A model generated the notes under the pieces. That model searched no databases. It had not been told where the DNA came from and worked only from the letters and a program-made list of their open reading frames with translations. The translations under genes and the position numbers were made by a program. A DNA stretch of 8,732 nucleotides from JBEGQX01 sp041180805 (GTDB lineage Bacteria > Planctomycetota > Planctomycetia > Gemmatales > Gemmataceae): NCBI GenBank assembly GCA_041180805.1, contig JBEGQX010000337.1, positions 1-8,732 of the forward strand, in the 5' to 3' direction. This document shows, piece after piece, positions 5,005-8,732 of this stretch. Every line of letters begins with the position of its first letter. Position 1 is the first letter of the stretch.

Positions 5005-6624
5005 ATGTCAGCAAAGCAGATTGCGTTTGACCAAGAAGCTCGCGAAGCTCTCAAGAAGGGTATCGCCAAACTTGCCAGAGCCGTGAAAGTTACCCTTGGA
5101 CCCAAGGGACGCAATGTGATTATTCAAAAGAGTTTTGGCTCTCCAACGGTAACCAAGGACGGCGTGACTGTCGCCAAGGAAATCGAACTGGAAGACAAGT
5201 ACGAGAACATGGGCGCCCGCATGGTGCGCGAAGTCGCAAGCAAGACTAGCGATGTTGCAGGTGATGGCACCACCACAGCAACCGTGATGGCAGAAGCCAT
5301 TTTCAACGAAGGCCTCAAGGCCGTGGTAGCTGGCGCAAATCCCATGCTTATGAAGCGTGGTATTGAAAAAGCCGTTGATGATATCACCGAAAAGCTCAAG
5401 GACATGAGCAAGCCTGTAAAGGCACAAAAGGACCTTGAAAATGTTGCAACCGTTGCCTCCAACCATGACAGCGAAATTGGCAAAATCATCGCTGAAGCCA
5501 TGGCCAAGGTAGGCAAAGATGGTGTTATCACTGTTGAGGAAGGAAAAGCCCTGCAAACCGCGCATGAATTCGTGGAAGGCATGCAGTTTGACCGTGGGTA
5601 TCTTTCCCCCTATTTCGTGACAGACAACCAGAAGATGGAATGCGATCTTGATGATCCTTATATTCTGATTTACGAAAAGAAAATCAGCAGCAACAAAGAC
5701 CTTGTTCCGCTTCTTGAAAAAGTGCTTTCAACGAACAAGCCAATCCTGATCATTGCCGAGGAAGTCGAAGGCGAAGCCTTGGCAACGCTTGTAATCAACA
5801 GACTCCGCGGTACCTTTAAATGCGCCGCTGTAAAGGCACCAGGCTATGGGGATCGCCGTAAGGCAATGCTGGAAGACATTGCAAAGCTGACCGGTGGCCA
5901 GGCCATTTTTGAAGATCTTGGTATTCAGCTTGAAACTGTCGACCTTAAGCAGCTTGGCAGGGCCAAGAAAGTCAAGGTTGACAAGGATAACACCGTGATC
6001 ATCGAAGGCGCTGGAAAGCGTGACGAGATTAAAGCGCGCGTGGCCAGTATCCAAAAAGAACTTGAAAAATCCACCAGTGATTATGATCGCGAAAAGCTTT
6101 CCGAGCGCATCGCAAAACTTTCTGGCGGCGTGGCCAAGATCAACGTAGGCGCTGCCACTGAAAGCGAAATGAAGGAAAAGAAGGCTCGTGTGGAAGATGC
6201 AATGCATGCGACCCGCGCTGCAGCCCAGGAAGGCATTCTTCCCGGTGGCGGCGTGGCTCTTCTGCGCGCTTCTGAAGGCCTCAAGCCCAAGGGCTTGTCC
6301 GATGATGAAATCACGGGCTACAACATTGTTGTTCGCGCCTGTAAAGCCCCCATCCAGCAGATTTCAAACAACGCTGGCAAGGACGGCGCAGTCGTTATGA
6401 GTAAAGTCCTCGAAGAGAAGGAATCAACCTTCGGCTACGATGCTCGCAACGATGAATATGTTGATATGGTAAAACAGGGCATCATCGACCCAACCAAGGT
6501 GGTTCGCTCTGCTTTGCAAAATGCCGCCTCTGTGTCCACCCTTTTGCTGACCAGCGACGCGCTTGTCGCCGAGATGCCGAAGGAAGAAAAGAAGGGTGGC
6601 CCAGGCCACGACGATATGTACTAA
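5005..6624 (+). CDS. groEL: Chaperonin GroEL (Hsp60)
   Basis: GroEL is the 14-subunit double-ring chaperonin that folds proteins inside its cavity with GroES and ATP. All 539 residues align with the family without gaps in the parts checked. ATP-site residues are present: LGPKGRNV (31-38), GDGTTT (86-91, with Asp87), and Asp398 in RVEDAMHATRAA, the residue needed for ATP hydrolysis in E. coli numbering. The family signature AAAQEGILPGGG is at 405-416. The apical segment around LSPYFVTD (200-207) and the hydrophobic ALATLVINRLRG (258-269) fit substrate and GroES binding. The C-terminus ends in GGPGHDDMY and lacks the Gly-Gly-Met repeats of E. coli GroEL. As it is paired with groES and has all catalytic residues, it is probably the housekeeping copy; other copies elsewhere in the genome cannot be excluded. 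Confidence 0.99.
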   Translation: MSAKQIAFDQEAREALKKGIAKLARAVKVTLGPKGRNVIIQKSFGSPTVTKDGVTVAKEIELEDKYENMGARMVREVASKTSDVAGDGTTTATVMAEAIFNEGLKAVVAGANPMLMKRGIEKAVDDITEKLKDMSKPVKAQKDLENVATVASNHDSEIGKIIAEAMAKVGKDGVITVEEGKALQTAHEFVEGMQFDRGYLSPYFVTDNQKMECDLDDPYILIYEKKISSNKDLVPLLEKVLSTNKPILIIAEEVEGEALATLVINRLRGTFKCAAVKAPGYGDRRKAMLEDIAKLTGGQAIFEDLGIQLETVDLKQLGRAKKVKVDKDNTVIIEGAGKRDEIKARVASIQKELEKSTSDYDREKLSERIAKLSGGVAKINVGAATESEMKEKKARVEDAMHATRAAAQEGILPGGGVALLRASEGLKPKGLSDDEITGYNIVVRACKAPIQQISNNAGKDGAVVMSKVLEEKESTFGYDARNDEYVDMVKQGIIDPTKVVRSALQNAASVSTLLLTSDALVAEMPKEEKKGGPGHDDMY

Positions 6625-6643
6625 AATTCTGTCCGGTATTCAA

Positions 6644-7192
6644 TTACTTGACGGGGGGTGCGGGTTTATCCTGCGCCCCTTTTTCTTTGATGGGGTCAAA
6701 CGGCTTGAAAGGTTCGGGTAACTTCTTCTCATTCTTCAATGGCTCTTCAACGCCCTTGGCTTCTTCCTTGGAATCCTTCTTCTTAGAGTCTTCTTTTGGG
6801 GCAGAAGCCTTCCTCTCGGACAATTCATCCTCCACCCGATCCACCCCCTTGGTGGTATTTGCCAATGCGATGGCCCTGCCCTTCATGCCTAAATCGGAGA
6901 GTTCTCCTTTCAGCAAAACCACTCCATCCCCTTTGTGAATCACCTCGATGTTTTCCTGGTGAAGTTCCTTGTCTGTCTTGAACCGAAATAAAATCGCATC
7001 CTCCAGCGATCCTTCCAGAATTCCACCTCGCATGGCTCGCCAGCCCACTTCAACCTTTTTGCGGGCTGGGGCTGTGGTATCTTCCAACTTGCCAGCTATC
7101 TTCCTTCCAACACTCGAAAAGATTTCCTTGTCTTGTTTGTTACAACCGGTGAAACACAGCATGACCCCAAGTAGAAAATAAACCGAACGCAT
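6644..7192 (-). CDS. BON-domain lipoprotein
   Basis: A 182-residue predicted lipoprotein. The N-terminus MRSVYFLLGVMLCFTGC is a signal peptide with lipobox FTGC, so Cys17 should be lipidated and the protein anchored in a membrane facing the periplasm. Residues about 62-125 (SLEDAILFRFKTD, IEVIHKGDGVVLLKGELSD, ANTTKGVDRVEDEL) form a BON domain, a fold associated with phospholipid or membrane contact in OsmY and similar proteins. Residues 127-182 are a Lys/Glu/Pro-rich, probably disordered tail ending PAPPVK. A longer frame opens at 7285, but the ATG at 7192 is chosen because AAGGAG lies six bases upstream and it begins the signal peptide. The gene converges on groEL with 19 bases between stop codons, and the groEL terminator lies within its last codons. 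It is divergent from the pterin dehydratase gene. Confidence 0.85.
   Translation of the reverse strand: MRSVYFLLGVMLCFTGCNKQDKEIFSSVGRKIAGKLEDTTAPARKKVEVGWRAMRGGILEGSLEDAILFRFKTDKELHQENIEVIHKGDGVVLLKGELSDLGMKGRAIALANTTKGVDRVEDELSERKASAPKEDSKKKDSKEEAKGVEEPLKNEKKLPEPFKPFDPIKEKGAQDKPAPPVK
6655..6688 (+). terminator. groEL intrinsic terminator inside the opposing gene
   Basis: GGGGTGCGGG (6655-6664), loop TTTAT, and CCTGCGCCCC (6670-6679) give a 10-pair stem with two G-U pairs, followed directly by TTTTTCTTT (6680-6688). This is a textbook + strand terminator 30 bases after the groEL stop. It overlaps codons near the 3' end of the - strand BON gene. Confidence 0.88.
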
Positions 7193-7215
7193 GGCATTCT
7201 CCTTTACAACAACAA

Positions 7216-7247
7216 AGTATCCTTGACCTTGGGGAACCACGTCAAGG
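7216..7247 (-). promoter_or_regulatory. Candidate promoter and operator of the BON lipoprotein gene
   Basis: On the - strand TTGACG (7245-7240) and GATACT (7221-7216) are spaced by 18 bases and would start transcription just ahead of the AAGGAG ribosome site. A perfect inverted repeat, CCTTGAC (7221-7227) and GTCAAGG (7241-7247), covers the -35 box and the spacer. This suggests a repressor or activator site. Both are pattern-based only. Confidence 0.4.
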
Positions 7248-7322
7248 GAGATCAATCCCATGAGAAAGCCATGGGTACTTGTCATAGAATAAAATCATGA
7301 GAAATTACCGGAGCTGAATCCC

Positions 7323-7688
7323 ATGGAAAAGAAAAAACTCCACATCTACAGCGAAGTCGAGATACTGGCGGAAATCACCCAGCGGAACCTGACTGGATGG
7401 TACCTCGAGGATGGCTGGCTAAGGCGAAAATACACAACTTCCGGCTGGCAAACCACGCTTCTGCTGACAAATACCATTGGCTATATTTGCGAGGCCGCCT
7501 GGCACCATGCCGATTTAGCGATCACCTGGGGCAAACTTTGGGTCAAATTAAAAACCCATGACCACGGCGGTATAACCGACAAGGATTTTGAACTGGCCAG
7601 AAAAATTGAGGACACTGTGCTTTGGAAGCCGTCTCCCGGTGAAACCCTTGAGGGGATTCCGCACAAATTCATTCAGGGGAGTCCTTGA
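7323..7688 (+). CDS. phhB: Pterin-4a-carbinolamine dehydratase (PCD/DCoH family)
   Basis: This family dehydrates 4a-hydroxytetrahydrobiopterin so that the pterin cofactor of aromatic amino acid hydroxylases can be recycled. The 121 residues fit the family. The core is TNTIGYICEAAWHHADL (49-65) followed by WVKLKTHDHGGITDKDFELARKIED (73-97). The active-site histidines fall at 61, 62 and 79, with Glu57 before them. The usual EHHP-type motif ends in Ala63 here instead of Pro, a small departure. No pterin-dependent hydroxylase gene lies in the window, so the substrate is open; PCD-like proteins without a hydroxylase partner may serve other pterin or molybdopterin-related roles. GGAG at 7310-7313 supports the ATG. 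The stop TGA shares one base with the ATG of the dus gene (TGATG), so the two are translationally coupled. Confidence 0.85.
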   Translation: MEKKKLHIYSEVEILAEITQRNLTGWYLEDGWLRRKYTTSGWQTTLLLTNTIGYICEAAWHHADLAITWGKLWVKLKTHDHGGITDKDFELARKIEDTVLWKPSPGETLEGIPHKFIQGSP

Positions 7689-8732
7689 TGAAACCTCTGG
7701 CACTCAAGGGCTGGAAACTGGAAAGCAGGTTTTGCCTGGCACCTCTTGCAGGCTATACCAACCTGGCATTTCGTACCGCGGTAAGGGAAGTTGGCGGGCT
7801 AGGCCTTGCCACTACCGACCTGATCAACGCCCGGGCCCTTTTACGCGCCAGTGCCAAAACCATGGACCTGCTGCAAACCCACCAACATGACAGACCGCTC
7901 TCAGTGCAGATTTACGGCTCTGAGCCAGAAGAAATGTCCAAGGCTGCGAAGTTTTTGGAAGATTTTGGGGTCAATTCCGTGGATATCAACATGGGTTGCC
8001 CGGTCCGCAAAGTGACCAAAGGCGGAGGGGGATCCGCCCTTTTATGCGAAGGGTCGAACGCCATTTTCCTAGTGGAAAAAGTAACCTCGGCCGTAAAAAT
8101 TCCCGTTACTGTAAAAATGAGGCTTGGATGGGACAAGGAAAGTCTAAGTGCACCTTATTTCGCCCGTGAATTTGAAAAAGTCGGCGTGGCTGCCATCACC
8201 ATCCATGGCAGAACCAGGGAACAGGGCTTTAGTGGAACCGTGGACAAAGATGGAATCCGTCAGGTAGTCGAGGCGGTTCAAGAGATACCCATTCTGGGAA
8301 ACGGTGATGTCCGGGGTGTTAGTGATGCACAACGCATGCTGGAGGATACCGGTTGCACAGGAATCGCCATCGGAAGGGGCGCGCTTTTAAACCCCTGGAT
8401 TTTCAACCAGCTAAAGCACTGGGAGGAAACAGGAACCGTAAGCCCGCATGCTAACTACGAACAAAGGCTGGCATTCATGCGCAGGCATTACCGTTTGCTT
8501 TTGGAACACAAAGGCGAGCGACACGCATGCCTTTCCTTTCGCAAGGTTGCCAACTGGTACTGCCGGGTTTTAAAACCAGGCCACCAAATTCAACAGCAAC
8601 TGGTGCGCGTGGAATCGCCGGCTCATTTTGAAGACCTTGCCAATCAAATCGAATCCATGCTTCAGGGAAGACCCGAACCGGACTGGCCCTTGATGGAATG
8701 CCCCGTGCATGTTCCTTCCGGTCCTATTTCCC
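7688..8732 (+). CDS. dusB: tRNA-dihydrouridine synthase, DusB-like, 3' end outside window
   Basis: An FMN enzyme that reduces uridines in the D-loop of tRNA to dihydrouridine using NADPH. The frame runs from the ATG at 7688 to the window edge without a stop, giving 348 visible residues; the family is usually 320-350, so it probably ends soon after. Seen in order: FCLAPLAGYTNLAFR (15-29), the active-site NMGCP with catalytic Cys104, TKGGGGSALL (110-119), VTVKMRLGW (140-148), TIHGRTREQGF (171-181), the FMN-phosphate site GNGDV (204-208), and IGRGALLNPWIF (228-239). The text LGLATTDLINARALLRAS and CPVRKVTKGGGGSALL is closest to the DusB branch. AGGGGAG (7675-7681) lies six bases upstream, and the ATG overlaps the TGA of the pterin dehydratase by one base. 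The FMN and tRNA residues look intact. Confidence 0.95.
   Translation, partial: MKPLALKGWKLESRFCLAPLAGYTNLAFRTAVREVGGLGLATTDLINARALLRASAKTMDLLQTHQHDRPLSVQIYGSEPEEMSKAAKFLEDFGVNSVDINMGCPVRKVTKGGGGSALLCEGSNAIFLVEKVTSAVKIPVTVKMRLGWDKESLSAPYFAREFEKVGVAAITIHGRTREQGFSGTVDKDGIRQVVEAVQEIPILGNGDVRGVSDAQRMLEDTGCTGIAIGRGALLNPWIFNQLKHWEETGTVSPHANYEQRLAFMRRHYRLLLEHKGERHACLSFRKVANWYCRVLKPGHQIQQQLVRVESPAHFEDLANQIESMLQGRPEPDWPLMECPVHVPSGPIS

Noticed and set aside
5008..6314. Several long - strand frames opposite groEL
   Set aside because: They mirror the strong codon bias of groEL and show no domain or ribosome site.
7193..7285. Longer N-terminus for the BON lipoprotein starting at 7285
   Set aside because: It would bury the lipoprotein signal peptide and cover the promoter-like region; AAGGAG precedes the ATG at 7192.
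7588..7890. A 100-codon + strand frame overlapping the dehydratase and dus genes
   Set aside because: It is out of frame with both and has no family features; the dus frame from 7688 has full family motifs.

Overview
The window looks like chromosomal DNA from a member of the Planctomycetota. This is an inference from the gene content and protein style: a proprotein-convertase P-domain protein, a small Cys-rich exported protein, a BON-domain lipoprotein with a charged low-complexity tail, and a GroEL whose tail ends in HDDMY instead of Gly-Gly-Met repeats. No rRNA, tRNA, insertion sequence, phage gene or CRISPR array was found. Codon use looks similar throughout, so the region reads as core genome and not as an island.

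Layout. (1) 2-661 (+): the 3' end of a secreted P-domain protein, converging on a Cys-rich secreted protein (733-1116, -), with one near-perfect bidirectional terminator hairpin between them. (2) 1117-1371: a gene-poor gap with short inverted repeats. (3) 1372-4393 (-): a compact four-gene operon read larE, a 90-residue helical protein, a TatD/EboB-like hydrolase, tsaD; two of its three junctions are 4-bp ATGA overlaps. (4) 4394-4655: a divergent regulatory region without CIRCE, holding CTGCCAA repeats and a possible structured groES leader. (5) 4656-6624 (+): groES-groEL, ended by a terminator that lies inside the 3' coding end of the opposing gene. (6) 6644-7192 (-): the BON lipoprotein. (7) 7323-8732 (+): a pterin-4a-carbinolamine dehydratase coupled by a 1-bp overlap to a DusB-type tRNA dihydrouridine synthase that runs off the window. 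The dus gene has no stop in the window, so it was translated by hand.

How the genes fit together: two genes modify tRNA (tsaD for t6A37, dus for dihydrouridine), two form the chaperonin, and the rest are envelope or secreted proteins and small enzymes. The least explained part is the larE / 90-residue protein / EboB-like / tsaD operon. It carries a LarE with a three-cysteine, probably [4Fe-4S]-binding signature but no larA, larB or larC nearby, and an EboB-like hydrolase outside any ebo cluster. No clearly new defence or mobile system is visible. The best leads are that operon, the possible SD-sequestering leader of groES, and the shared TGCCAA-type motif in two intergenic regions.
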